From: Phytomonospora sp040655735
GTDB lineage: Bacteria; Actinomycetota; Actinomycetes; Mycobacteriales; Micromonosporaceae
Direction of reading: 5' to 3'
Length of the DNA stretch: 64,000 bases
Assembly: GCF_040655735.1 (NCBI RefSeq)
Contig: NZ_JBFAKK010000012.1
Coordinates: 62,001 to 126,000, forward strand
Below, piece by piece: positions 51,001 to 58,272 of the stretch. A program made the translations under genes and the position numbers. The notes below the pieces were generated by a model, which was given only the letters and a program-made list of their open reading frames with translations, was not told the origin of the DNA and did not search any database. Position 1 is the stretch's first letter. Every line of letters starts with the position of its first letter.

Positions 51001-53009
51001 TGCACGACCACGACGCCACCGCGATCCTGCGCGTGGTGCTGCGCCTCTACGAGGCCGCCGGGCTGCTGCGCTATCCGCCCGACGCGCGCGCCGCCGCGCA
51101 GCTCTACTGGGCTTACGGCCCCGCCGAGGCCGACCGTTCGGCGCTGCTGACCCGGATCGGCTCCCTGGCGAGGGTTCGCGAAGTCTTCGGGCTCCCGGCG
51201 GCGATGGCCGACCTGCTCGCCGAGCTGACCGGCGAACTGGCGGCCTTCCACGTCGGCAGTGGACTCGGTGCGGTCGCCGACCCGGCCCTGGCCGCCGAGT
51301 ACCTCTTCGAGGAGCTGGCCGGCTCGCGCAACGGCTTCGTGACCAGCGCGGCGGCCAAGTCGCTCGTCCAGCGTTTCCGGGCGGCTCTCGGCGGCCCCGG
51401 ATCGGCTCGCCACACCGGTTACGAGGACGACCTGCGCGGACTCGGCGACGATCTGGCCGCCCGCCACCAGCTCGTGTCGGCGTGGCTGGGTGCCTTCCTG
51501 TCCTCGACGGGCGAGGTCGCCACCGACCTCGCCGAGGCCGTCGCGATCGAGGTCCTCGGCAAGGAACTGCCCCGCCGCGACTCCTCGGTGACGCTCTCGG
51601 GCGCCGTGGACGGTCTGCTGGGGACACACGCTCGCATCGAGGGCCGCAGGCTGGAGATCCGTCTCGACGAACTCCTCGCCCGCACCACGCGCTTCCGCCG
51701 TGAGCGCGTGCCCGGATTCCGTGCCTACCAGAGGATCCGCAACTCTCTCGTCGACGCCGAGCGCGAGCGTCTGCGTCTGGACGAGTACAAGCCGAAGGTC
51801 TTGAGCTCCTTCGTCCGCAACCGCCTGCTCGACGAGGTTTACCTGCCGCTGATCGGCGCGAACCTCGCCAAGCAGATCGGCGCGGCCGGCGACGACAAGC
51901 GCACCGACCAGTCGGGCATGCTGCTGCTGATCTCCCCGCCCGGATACGGCAAGACCACGCTCATGGAGTACGTGGCCTCCCGGCTCGGGCTGGTCTTCGT
52001 CAAGGTCAACGGTCCTTCGCTGGGCCATGACGTGACCTCACTCGACCCCGCCGAGGCGCCGAACGCGACCGCGCGCCAGGAGGTCGAGAAGATCAACTTC
52101 GCGCTGGAGGCCGGCGGGAACGTCCTGCTCTACCTCGACGACATCCAGCACACCTCGCCGGAACTGTTGCAGAAGTTCATCTCCCTGTGCGATGGGCAGC
52201 GCCGCATGGAGGGCGTCTGGAACGGCCGGACCCGCACCTACGACCTGCGCGGCAAGCGCTTCGCGGTGTGCATGGCCGGCAACCCCTACACCGAGTCGGG
52301 GCAGCGCTTCCGGATCCCCGACATGCTGGCCAACCGCGCCGACGTGTGGAACCTCGGCGACGTCCTGTCCGGCCGCGAGGAGCTGTTCGCGCTGAGCTAC
52401 CTGGAGAACTCGCTCACCTCCAACGCGGTTCTCGCCCCGCTGTCCACAAGGGAGCGCGGCGACGTGGAGGTGCTGGTGCGCCTGGCCTCCGGCGACCAGT
52501 CGGCGACGCCCGAGCAGCTCGCGCACCCCTACTCGCCCACCGAGCTGGAACGCGTCTTGTCGGTCTTGCGCAAACTGCGCCACGTGCAGAAGACCGTGCT
52601 GGCCAACAACCAGGCCTACATCGCCTCCGCCGGGCAGTCCGACGCAGCCCGCACCGAGCCGCCCTTCCAGCTGCAGGGCAGCTACCGCAACATGAACAAG
52701 CTCGCCGAGCGCGTCGTGGCCGCCATGAACGACGCCGAGGTCGAGGCCGTCATCGACGACCACTACCTCGGCGAGGCGCAGACCCTGACCAGCGGCGCCG
52801 AGGCGAACCTGCTCAAACTCGCCGAACTGCGCGGCCGCCTCACCCCCGAGCAGGCCGCCCGCTGGGCCGAGGTCAAGGAGGCATACCTGCGCTCCCGCGC
52901 CCTCGGCGGCGACGGGGACGACCCGGTCAGCAGGGCCGTCGGCGCCGTCGGGCTGCTCGCCGACCGCGTCGGCTCGGTCGAGAAGGCGATCCGGGAGGCG
53001 TCCGGGTGA
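48060..53009 (+). CDS. Giant AAA ATPase of the so-called DNA-repair-ATPase (DUF3686-like) family
   Basis: The 1649-residue protein has an N-terminal coiled coil, then a large beta-rich region (about 60-480: RTQNNCVPRDIVQVGGRMLF, GEKLADLRVLRW, LLRIRPYNEPAVRYLVFNT). Long helical segments (500-900) follow. A middle domain spans 900-1250. Near the C-terminus is an AAA module with Walker A SPPGYGKTTLMEY (about 1295) and Walker B VLLYLDDIQH (about 1355). CMAGNPYTESGQRFRIPDML and the arginine-rich QGSYRNMNKLAERV follow. Homologues are annotated as DNA repair ATPases, but I know of no direct proof of that role; they recur beside flotillin and YqiJ-like genes. GAGGAG precedes the ATG. Confidence 0.88.
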   Translation: MTDPKTPAETTDAESTADRLDAGTYEVLRARLAEQAANLARRAEELNAQRLDVFGGTELSLLGTERIRTQNNCVPRDIVQVGGRMLFGYNVFIGLRPETTVDDVFSLHRFERDGDAFTFAPAEGTELPGLIADPQFQRDFAEMYRYYRQTHLTMLRRVEGRLLAVFQIGEKLADLRVLRWTVAADGSVSYLDNRGDRDHVFPASHDFEWTETTRDDHVLGRFPHISIGGEVFVETVNGDLTIKVENNTESGEGIYTEPVVEPLQSLADAEVAYARIGALILLRIRPYNEPAVRYLVFNTRTKTVHRLDGIGQSCRTLPEDQGIIFPGGYYLATGVAKTFDTDAADLEFERVLRSPNGEDVLYVFHERAEGRTLLLPYNVIRKEVASPLTCHGYSLFDDGTMVAFRANNEEPSRVHPMQVWQTPFVSDTYAAAQPIGTGPLERIGNAELVRGVSDCLSVARMVGEMAPSIEVYEALIAACVRATDSYHWLGDEALGGLREPLEGVRATAEQVLDEYETVRELTAQSAEAVEKAAGETAAMIRRSSGEAPKTAGAWVSQLAELRGAQGHLITLRDMRYVDLGRLSTLDDAVAGELTSAAGRAVDFLKGADAFTGYHESIDRLTAEAEAIGSVAQAKPLTERLAEQTAGLEVLTEVVSTLDIADATVRTGILERIGEVLAGVNRARATLDARRRELLSAEGRAEFAAEFALLGQAVTGALAAAGTPEACDEQLGRLMLQLENLESRFGEFDDFLGELGAKRTDVYEAFSSRKQTLLDERARRAERLADSAARILDSVNRRVSTLDSLDAVNTYFATDPMVAKLRSVAEDLRALGDQVRAEELVGRIKAARQEAGRSLRDRQDLYDGGGETIRFGQHRLPVNTQPLDLTLVPQDGELAFSLTGTDYRSVVTDPAFAETRAYWDQLLVSETAEVYRAEYLASSILADALNAGTLLALHEAAVGDGLPETVRAAAESRYDEGYERGVHDHDATAILRVVLRLYEAAGLLRYPPDARAAAQLYWAYGPAEADRSALLTRIGSLARVREVFGLPAAMADLLAELTGELAAFHVGSGLGAVADPALAAEYLFEELAGSRNGFVTSAAAKSLVQRFRAALGGPGSARHTGYEDDLRGLGDDLAARHQLVSAWLGAFLSSTGEVATDLAEAVAIEVLGKELPRRDSSVTLSGAVDGLLGTHARIEGRRLEIRLDELLARTTRFRRERVPGFRAYQRIRNSLVDAERERLRLDEYKPKVLSSFVRNRLLDEVYLPLIGANLAKQIGAAGDDKRTDQSGMLLLISPPGYGKTTLMEYVASRLGLVFVKVNGPSLGHDVTSLDPAEAPNATARQEVEKINFALEAGGNVLLYLDDIQHTSPELLQKFISLCDGQRRMEGVWNGRTRTYDLRGKRFAVCMAGNPYTESGQRFRIPDMLANRADVWNLGDVLSGREELFALSYLENSLTSNAVLAPLSTRERGDVEVLVRLASGDQSATPEQLAHPYSPTELERVLSVLRKLRHVQKTVLANNQAYIASAGQSDAARTEPPFQLQGSYRNMNKLAERVVAAMNDAEVEAVIDDHYLGEAQTLTSGAEANLLKLAELRGRLTPEQAARWAEVKEAYLRSRALGGDGDDPVSRAVGAVGLLADRVGSVEKAIREASG

Positions 53010-53071
53010 ACGTGAGCCATGATCACGTACGATCGCTCGCAGCCACTTCGGCGTAACGGAGGCGTTCCCTC

Positions 53072-53590
53072 ATGACCACCGCCCACCCCAACTTCCGGAT
53101 GCGCGGCGCCCTCATCACGGGCATCGCGGCACTGCCGTGGACGATGATCGCCGACCTCGGCGCGGCCAACATGCCCATCGGGATCGCCTCGCTCGTCCTG
53201 ACCGCCGCCTGCGTCGGCCTGGCGATCCAGTTCGGCCGCCGCCCCGGACCCCGCCGAGAGCCCGCCGAGGGCTGGCAGCGCACCTTCAACCGCGTCGGAC
53301 TGCTGGAGCTGGCCGGGATCGCGGTGGCGGCCGCCGTTCTGGTGCCCACTGGCCTCGCCGAGCTGATGCCCGCCGCGGTCGCGCTGGTCGTGGGCGCGCA
53401 CTTCTTCCCGCTCGCCCGGGTCTTCGGGCAGCCCCAGTACCGCTGGACCGGCGTCGGGATGTGCCTGGCGGCCGGCGTCGCGCTGGTGCTGTTCGTGGCC
53501 AACCTGCGCAACCCGTCGATGGCCGCCGCCGGTCTCGGCACCGCCGTGACGCTGTGGGCGACCTCGCTGCACGTGTCGCTGCGGGGCTGA
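53072..53590 (+). CDS. Polytopic membrane protein of unknown function
   Basis: The 172-residue protein has about six hydrophobic segments separated by short loops and a conserved-looking AHFFPLARVFGQPQYRWTG loop. That HFFPLA...F pattern occurs in small uncharacterised membrane proteins of many bacteria. GGAGG lies before the ATG. It follows the giant ATPase by 62 bp on the same strand, and may or may not be cotranscribed. Confidence 0.75.
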   Translation: MTTAHPNFRMRGALITGIAALPWTMIADLGAANMPIGIASLVLTAACVGLAIQFGRRPGPRREPAEGWQRTFNRVGLLELAGIAVAAAVLVPTGLAELMPAAVALVVGAHFFPLARVFGQPQYRWTGVGMCLAAGVALVLFVANLRNPSMAAAGLGTAVTLWATSLHVSLRG

Positions 53591-53617
53591 GGCGCCGGGG
53601 GCGGATATCGTCCCCGC

Positions 53618-54061
53618 ATGCGGCGGTACGCACTCCCCGTCGCGGTGATCGGCGGCACCCTCGTCGCCGTCGCCGCGGCCTCGATCCTGGTCGACCGCTC
53701 TGCGCTGCCCGCCGAGGACCTCGACATCGGCGACCGTGCGGCCTGCGACCTGCTCACCGGTGCCGACCTGCGTGCGCTCGGCTTCGGCGACGTGCTCCCC
53801 GACGCCCACGACGACTTCTGCGCCTGGTCGGCCGGGCCGCTGCGGGCCTCACCGCTCATGGTGAGCCTCGACCGCTTCGACGAGTACGGCGAGTTCGCCG
53901 AACGAGTCAATGGACCCCGGTTGGCCGGCTACCCCGCCGCCCGGCATCCCGGCCTGATCGCCGTCGCCTACGCCGATCCCGGCGTGTTCACCGTCGTCGG
54001 TGAGGACGACTCGGTCACCACCGACGCCGCCGCGCGCATCCTCACGACCCTGCGGACCTGA
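53618..54061 (+). CDS. DUF3558-like exported protein
   Basis: The 147-residue protein has one N-terminal hydrophobic segment that could be a signal anchor. The outside domain contains ACDLLTGADLRALGF and DDFCAWSA, the two-cysteine layout of DUF3558 actinobacterial exported proteins. There is no lipobox. TATCGT lies 6 nt before the ATG and there is no Shine-Dalgarno, so a leaderless start is likely. Its end overlaps the convergent gene by 20 bp. Confidence 0.7.
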   Translation: MRRYALPVAVIGGTLVAVAAASILVDRSALPAEDLDIGDRAACDLLTGADLRALGFGDVLPDAHDDFCAWSAGPLRASPLMVSLDRFDEYGEFAERVNGPRLAGYPAARHPGLIAVAYADPGVFTVVGEDDSVTTDAAARILTTLRT

Positions 54062-54356
54062 CCCCCCGCCGGTCGAGGGCCTCTATCCACGCCGCGGCCA
54101 CCGCCGCGACCTGCACGAGCTCGTCGCGCAGTTTCGCCGGATCGGTCTCGGCCAGCGCCTCGGTGGTCTCCTCGGTCAAGATCTCCGCCCAGGTGAGCGT
54201 GCCCGCCTCGGCGGAGCGGTCGGTGATGGCGCGCGCGACCTCGGCCGCCGCGACCTGCGCGGGCAGCCCGGTACCGTCGGGATGGTTCTGCTCACCCCAG
54301 AGGTCGTCCTGGCGGCGGCGTTCGGTGGCGACGTCGGCGAGAACAGGCTGGGTCAC
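54042..54356 (-). CDS. MazG-related all-alpha NTP pyrophosphatase-like protein
   Basis: The 104-residue protein has ERRRQDDLWGEQNHPDGTG, then EILTEETTEALAE and RDELVQVAAVAAAWIEAL, the EExxE...ExxQ layout of small MazG-like proteins common in phages and actinobacteria. It would hydrolyse nucleotides; the substrate is unknown. The GTG at 54356 follows GGAGGAG. It is the second MazG-like gene in the window, unrelated in sequence detail to the one at 13296. Confidence 0.75.
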   Translation of the reverse strand: MTQPVLADVATERRRQDDLWGEQNHPDGTGLPAQVAAAEVARAITDRSAEAGTLTWAEILTEETTEALAETDPAKLRDELVQVAAVAAAWIEALDRRGVRSAGS

Positions 54357-54439
54357 GATGCTCCTCCGGCGGCGTGTTGAAGGTGATGTTGGAGAAGGCT
54401 AGCCGCGTCGGCTCGCGCGGGGAAGACTGCGGCGACGGC

Positions 54440-54480
54440 AACGGCCCCCGGCCTGGCGTCGTGCCTGGCAGAGGGCCGTT
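54440..54480 (-). terminator. Hairpin downstream of tRNA-Thr
   Basis: AACGGCCC and its perfect complement flank 25 nt, starting 6 bases beyond the tRNA 3' end on the minus strand. Confidence 0.5.
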
Positions 54481-54485
54481 TCGGG

Positions 54486-54558
54486 AGCTGACGGCGGGAC
54501 TTGAACCCGCAACCTACCGCTTACAAGGCGGTTGCGCTGCCAATTGCGCCACGTCAGC
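54486..54558 (-). tRNA. tRNA-Thr(UGU)
   Basis: The minus strand folds into a full cloverleaf: acceptor GCTGACG/CGTCAGC with discriminator T, D-stem GCGC/GCGC, anticodon stem ACCGC/GCGGT with loop CTTGTAA (anticodon TGT, reading ACA), and T-arm GCGGG-TTCAAGT-CCCGC. CCA is not encoded. It lies in a 383-bp gap between protein genes. Confidence 0.97.
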
Positions 54559-54739
54559 GAGGAACCGACACCGATGTTACCGGGGGGACCGCGACGGGCG
54601 CGAACGTCCCGGCCCTGTCGGTGCATCTCTCACAGTGACAGGCGCGAGCCGGCGCGCACGCACGGCCATCGAGAAGGGACATAGCGGGCTGGCGGGGCGC
54701 GGGCATACTCGCGAGTCACCATTCGATAGGAGTCGATTG

Positions 54740-55672
54740 ATGAACCGACGCAGCATCCTCCGGGGCCTCGCCCTCGGCGCGGCCGCCGCCCCCGCGGCCG
54801 TGCTCCTCGGGGGTGAAGCCCAGGCCGCCCAGTACAGCGTGGTCGCCACCGAGCAGACCGCCAACAAGATCTACGTGTGGCCCAAAGGCAAGTCCCTCAG
54901 CGTCGCCAACCGCCTGTGGAGCTGGGATCCCGGCTCGACCAGCGGATGGTCCAACCTGTCGGACGTGAAGCTCCGCAAGACCGCCGCCCACGGTTACATC
55001 GTGCTCGTCGCCGCTTCAGGCGGCCGGGTCGGCATGATCAACCACACCAGCGAGAAGGACGCCGAACTCAACGACGTCCTCTGGTGGAGCACCGCCGGCG
55101 GCAACCCGCACGCCATCGAGCGCATCGAGAACAACGGCTCGATCGTCACCGCCAGCTCCAACGGGTACCTCAACCTGTACAGCCCCACCGCGGTCAGCAA
55201 GCCCTCGACGCTCGCCCTGGTCAAGACCTACAGCTTCGCCGGTGCGCACGGCGTCCTGTGGGACCCCTCCATGAAGCTCCTGTGGGCGATCGGCGACAAG
55301 CAGATCCGCTGGTACAAGGTCACCGGCACCTACCGCAACACGCGGCTGTCGCTGTCGGGCAGCAAGACCATCAGCGGCCTCGGCCACGACCTCCAGCCCG
55401 ACTACAAGAACAAGGGCTACCTCCTGTTCACCGCCTCCTACGGCACCTACCAGATCAACACCTCCACCAAGGCCATCACGCGGCTGTCGACCGAGACGCG
55501 CGTGAAGGCGCTGGTGCGCCACTCCTCGGGTGAGCTGCTGTCCGTGCGCGGCGACAACGCCGGATCCCGCGACTGGGGCAGCCCCTGGCTGCGCTTCTCC
55601 GACTCCGCCGACCGCGAGCGCACCGGCGCGGAGTTCTACAAGGCGCGGATCTGGAGCCACCTGTACGAATAG
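54740..55672 (+). CDS. Secreted beta-propeller-like protein, DUF6528-type, copy 3
   Basis: The 310-residue protein has a twin-arginine-like signal peptide (MNRRSILRGLALGAAAAPAA, cut near AQA-A). It shares the blocks TEQTANKIYVW, GWSNLSDVKLRKT, VAASGGRVGM, GGNPHAIERIE, AGAHGVLWDP, GLGHDLQPDYKNKG and GAEFYKARIW with the tandem pair at 13.7-15.6 kb. It lies about 39 kb away from them and has no carbohydrate gene beside it. TAGGAG precedes the ATG. The function is unknown. Confidence 0.75.
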   Translation: MNRRSILRGLALGAAAAPAAVLLGGEAQAAQYSVVATEQTANKIYVWPKGKSLSVANRLWSWDPGSTSGWSNLSDVKLRKTAAHGYIVLVAASGGRVGMINHTSEKDAELNDVLWWSTAGGNPHAIERIENNGSIVTASSNGYLNLYSPTAVSKPSTLALVKTYSFAGAHGVLWDPSMKLLWAIGDKQIRWYKVTGTYRNTRLSLSGSKTISGLGHDLQPDYKNKGYLLFTASYGTYQINTSTKAITRLSTETRVKALVRHSSGELLSVRGDNAGSRDWGSPWLRFSDSADRERTGAEFYKARIWSHLYE

Positions 55673-55680
55673 CGGCGACG

Positions 55681-55710
55681 GCGGCGGGCGCCCGGAAAGG
55701 TGCCCGCCGC
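55681..55710 (+). terminator. Terminator of propeller copy 3
   Basis: GCGGCGGGC-G-CC pairs with GG-T-GCCCGCCGC around a CGGAAA loop, 8 bp beyond the stop. Confidence 0.7.
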
Positions 55711-55784
55711 CGCGCTCAGGCGGTGGAGCCACAGGCCGCCCAGTGGACACCTGCCCGTCACCCCCGCTCCCTAGACTCGGTGGC

Positions 55785-57005
55785 ATGCCCGAACTCGCCC
55801 GGCGTCTCGGGCTCGCCGACGCGGTCGTCATCGGCCTGTCGGCCATGCTCGGCGCGGGCGTCTTCGTCGTCTTCGCCCCCGCTGCGAGCCTCGCGGGCGG
55901 CCCGGCCCTGCTCGCCGCGCTCGCCGTCGCCGGGGTGGTCGCCTACTGCAACGCCTCCAGCAGCGCCGCGCTGGCCGCGCGCCATCCCGAGTCGGGCGGC
56001 ACCTACGTCTACGGCCGTGAACGCCTCGGCCCGTTCTGGGGTTTCCTGGCCGGCTGGGCCTTCGTGATCGGCAAGACCGCCAGCTGCGCGGCGATGGCCC
56101 TCACGATCGGCGCCTACCTGTGGCCGGCGTACGCGCGGCCGGTCGGGATCGCCGCAGTCGTCGCGCTCACCGCCGTCAACCTGCGCGGAGTCGCCAAGAC
56201 CGCCCTCGCCGCCCGGGTGTTCCTCGCCGTGACGCTGTCGGTGCTGGCCTTCGTGGTCGTCTCCGGCGCGGCGGCGCTGCCCGCGACCGTCGACTTCGGA
56301 CCGGCCGACGGCGGCGTGTACGGCGTCCTGGGCGCGGCCGGGCTGATGTTCTTCGCCTTCGCCGGTTACGCCCGCATCGCGACCCTCGGCGAGGAGGTCC
56401 GCGACCCCGCGCGCACCATCCCGCGTGCGATCGGCCTCGCACTGGCCATCGTCGTCGTCCTCTACGCCGTGCTGGCCGTCATCGCCCTCCTGGTGCTCGG
56501 ACCGTCGCTGCCGACCTCCACCGCACCTCTCGCCGACGTCGTCACCGCCGCCGGGCTGCCCGCCCTCGCGCCGGTCGTGCGCGTGGGCGCGGGCGTCGCC
56601 GTCGTCGGAGTCCTGCTGTCCCTACTCGCCGGGATCGGCCGCACGACGCTCGCCATGGCCCGCCGCCGCGACCTGCCGGGCGCCCTGGCCGCCGTCCACC
56701 CCGTCCGGCAAGTCCCGCACCGCGCCGAACTCGTCGTCGGCGCGGTCGTCGTCCTGCTCGTCGCCGTCGCCGACCTGCGCGGTGTGATCGGCTTCTCCGG
56801 CTTCGCCGTCCTCGGCTACTACGCCATCGCCAACGCCTCCGCCTGGACGCTCGGCGGCGGGTGGCGGCGGACGGTCGCCGTCGCCGGGCTGGCCGGCTGC
56901 CTCGCCGTGGCCTTCAGCCTCCCGTTGAGCAGCCTCGTCCCCGGTGCCGCGCTCCTCGCCGTCGGTGCCCTCGTGCATCTCGTCCGCGCCGCGCGGGCCG
57001 CCTGA
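55785..57005 (+). CDS. APC-superfamily amino acid permease
   Basis: The 406-residue protein has about eleven or twelve membrane helices, with the first broken helix IGLSAMLGAGVFVVFAPAA and the conserved GLMFFAFAGYARIATLGEEV (helix 6). It is a proton-coupled amino acid or amine transporter; the substrate is unknown. TAGACT lies 7 nt before the ATG with no Shine-Dalgarno, consistent with a leaderless transcript. It precedes a PLP enzyme gene by 41 bp, but that gene has its own promoter. Confidence 0.9.
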   Translation: MPELARRLGLADAVVIGLSAMLGAGVFVVFAPAASLAGGPALLAALAVAGVVAYCNASSSAALAARHPESGGTYVYGRERLGPFWGFLAGWAFVIGKTASCAAMALTIGAYLWPAYARPVGIAAVVALTAVNLRGVAKTALAARVFLAVTLSVLAFVVVSGAAALPATVDFGPADGGVYGVLGAAGLMFFAFAGYARIATLGEEVRDPARTIPRAIGLALAIVVVLYAVLAVIALLVLGPSLPTSTAPLADVVTAAGLPALAPVVRVGAGVAVVGVLLSLLAGIGRTTLAMARRRDLPGALAAVHPVRQVPHRAELVVGAVVVLLVAVADLRGVIGFSGFAVLGYYAIANASAWTLGGGWRRTVAVAGLAGCLAVAFSLPLSSLVPGAALLAVGALVHLVRAARAA

Positions 57006-57046
57006 CGCACGTTGCCGGTCCCGCTCGGCCCGCCTACCCTCATTCC

Positions 57047-58225
57047 GTGACCCTCGACTTCAGCCGTGCCCGCGAGGAAACTCCCGGTTGCCTGCGCGTG
57101 GCCCATCTCAACAACGCAGGCTCCGCCCTGCCTCCCGCGCGGGTGACCGACGCGATGATCGACTACCTGCGCGTCGAGGCCCGCATGGGCGGTTACGAAG
57201 CCGCCGACGCCCACGCCTCCCGCGTCGAAGGCACCTACGACGCGATCGCCGCGCTGATCGGCGCCCACCGCGACGAGATCGCCGTCGTCGAGAACGCCAC
57301 CCGCGCCTGGGACATGGCCTTCTACGGCATCGACTTCACGCCCGGCGACAAGATCCTCACCGGCCGCAGCGAGTACGCCAGCAACGCCATCGCGCACCTC
57401 CAGGTCGCCGCGCGGACGGGCGCCGTCGTCGAGGTGGTCGACGACGACGAGCACGGCCAGCTCGACGTCGACGACCTTCGGCGCCGCGTGGACGAGCGCG
57501 TCAAGCTCATCTCCATCACCCACGTCCCCACGCAGGGCGGCCTGATCAACCCGGCCGCCGAGGTCGGCGCGATCGCCCGCGAGGCCGAGATCCCCTACCT
57601 CCTCGACGCCTGCCAGTCGATCGGGCAGCTCGACCTCGACGTCGAGGCCATCGGCTGCGACATCCTCTCGGCGACCGGCCGCAAGTTCCTGCGCGGCCCG
57701 CGCGGCACCGGTTTCCTCTACGTCCGCCGCGCGCTCGTCGAGAAGCTCGAACCCCCCTTCCTCGACCTGCACGCCGCCGCCTGGACCGGCCCGGACACCT
57801 ACGAGATCCGCGCCGACGCGCGCCGCTTCGAGAACTGGGAGACCAACTACGCCGGCAAGATCGGCCTCGGCGTCGCCGCGGCCTACGCCTCCGAATGGGG
57901 CATGAAGGCCATCGAGGAGCGCGTCTTGAGGCTCGGGGAGACCCTGCGCGTCCTGCTCGCCTCGCACGACGGCGTCACCGTCCACGACCAGGGCGAGCAC
58001 CGCTGCGGGATCGTCACCTTCGCCGTCGCGGGTGTGCCGGCCGACGAGGTGAAGCAGCGGCTGTCGCTGGCGGGGGTCAACACGAGTGTTTCCCGCGCGA
58101 GTTCGGCGCGGTACGACATGCCCGGGCGCGGTCTCGACGAGCTGGTGCGGGCCTCGGTGCACTACTACAACACCGAGGAGGAGCTGGGCCGGCTGGTGGA
58201 GGCCCTGCCGAAGGCGCGGCGGTAG
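57047..58225 (+). CDS. Class V aminotransferase-like PLP enzyme (EgtE-like)
   Basis: The 392-residue protein has LRVAHLNNAGSALPPARVTD, ENATRAWDMAFY, LLDACQSIGQLDLDVE (PLP-binding Asp and Gln) and SATGRKFLRGPRGTGF with the Schiff-base lysine. The opening is typical of hercynylcysteine sulfoxide lyase EgtE and isopenicillin-N-epimerase-like relatives. No egtB/C/D genes adjoin it, so an ergothioneine role is only possible. A good promoter (TTGCCG, 17 bp, TACCCT) ends 6 nt before the GTG, implying a leaderless start. Confidence 0.85.
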   Translation: MTLDFSRAREETPGCLRVAHLNNAGSALPPARVTDAMIDYLRVEARMGGYEAADAHASRVEGTYDAIAALIGAHRDEIAVVENATRAWDMAFYGIDFTPGDKILTGRSEYASNAIAHLQVAARTGAVVEVVDDDEHGQLDVDDLRRRVDERVKLISITHVPTQGGLINPAAEVGAIAREAEIPYLLDACQSIGQLDLDVEAIGCDILSATGRKFLRGPRGTGFLYVRRALVEKLEPPFLDLHAAAWTGPDTYEIRADARRFENWETNYAGKIGLGVAAAYASEWGMKAIEERVLRLGETLRVLLASHDGVTVHDQGEHRCGIVTFAVAGVPADEVKQRLSLAGVNTSVSRASSARYDMPGRGLDELVRASVHYYNTEEELGRLVEALPKARR

Positions 58226-58272
58226 CCCGGGTCGCTCGGCAGGGCGACGGCGCGGCGGTAGCCTCGGGCGTC

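Noticed and set aside
47949..52028. Very long open frame on the minus strand opposite the giant ATPase gene
   Set aside because: It mirrors the codon periodicity of the true gene, has Val/Asp/Gly/Leu-rich sequence without domains, and lacks a ribosome binding site. Similar antisense frames lie opposite hemL, the flotillin and the ABC ATPase genes; all are high-GC shadows.
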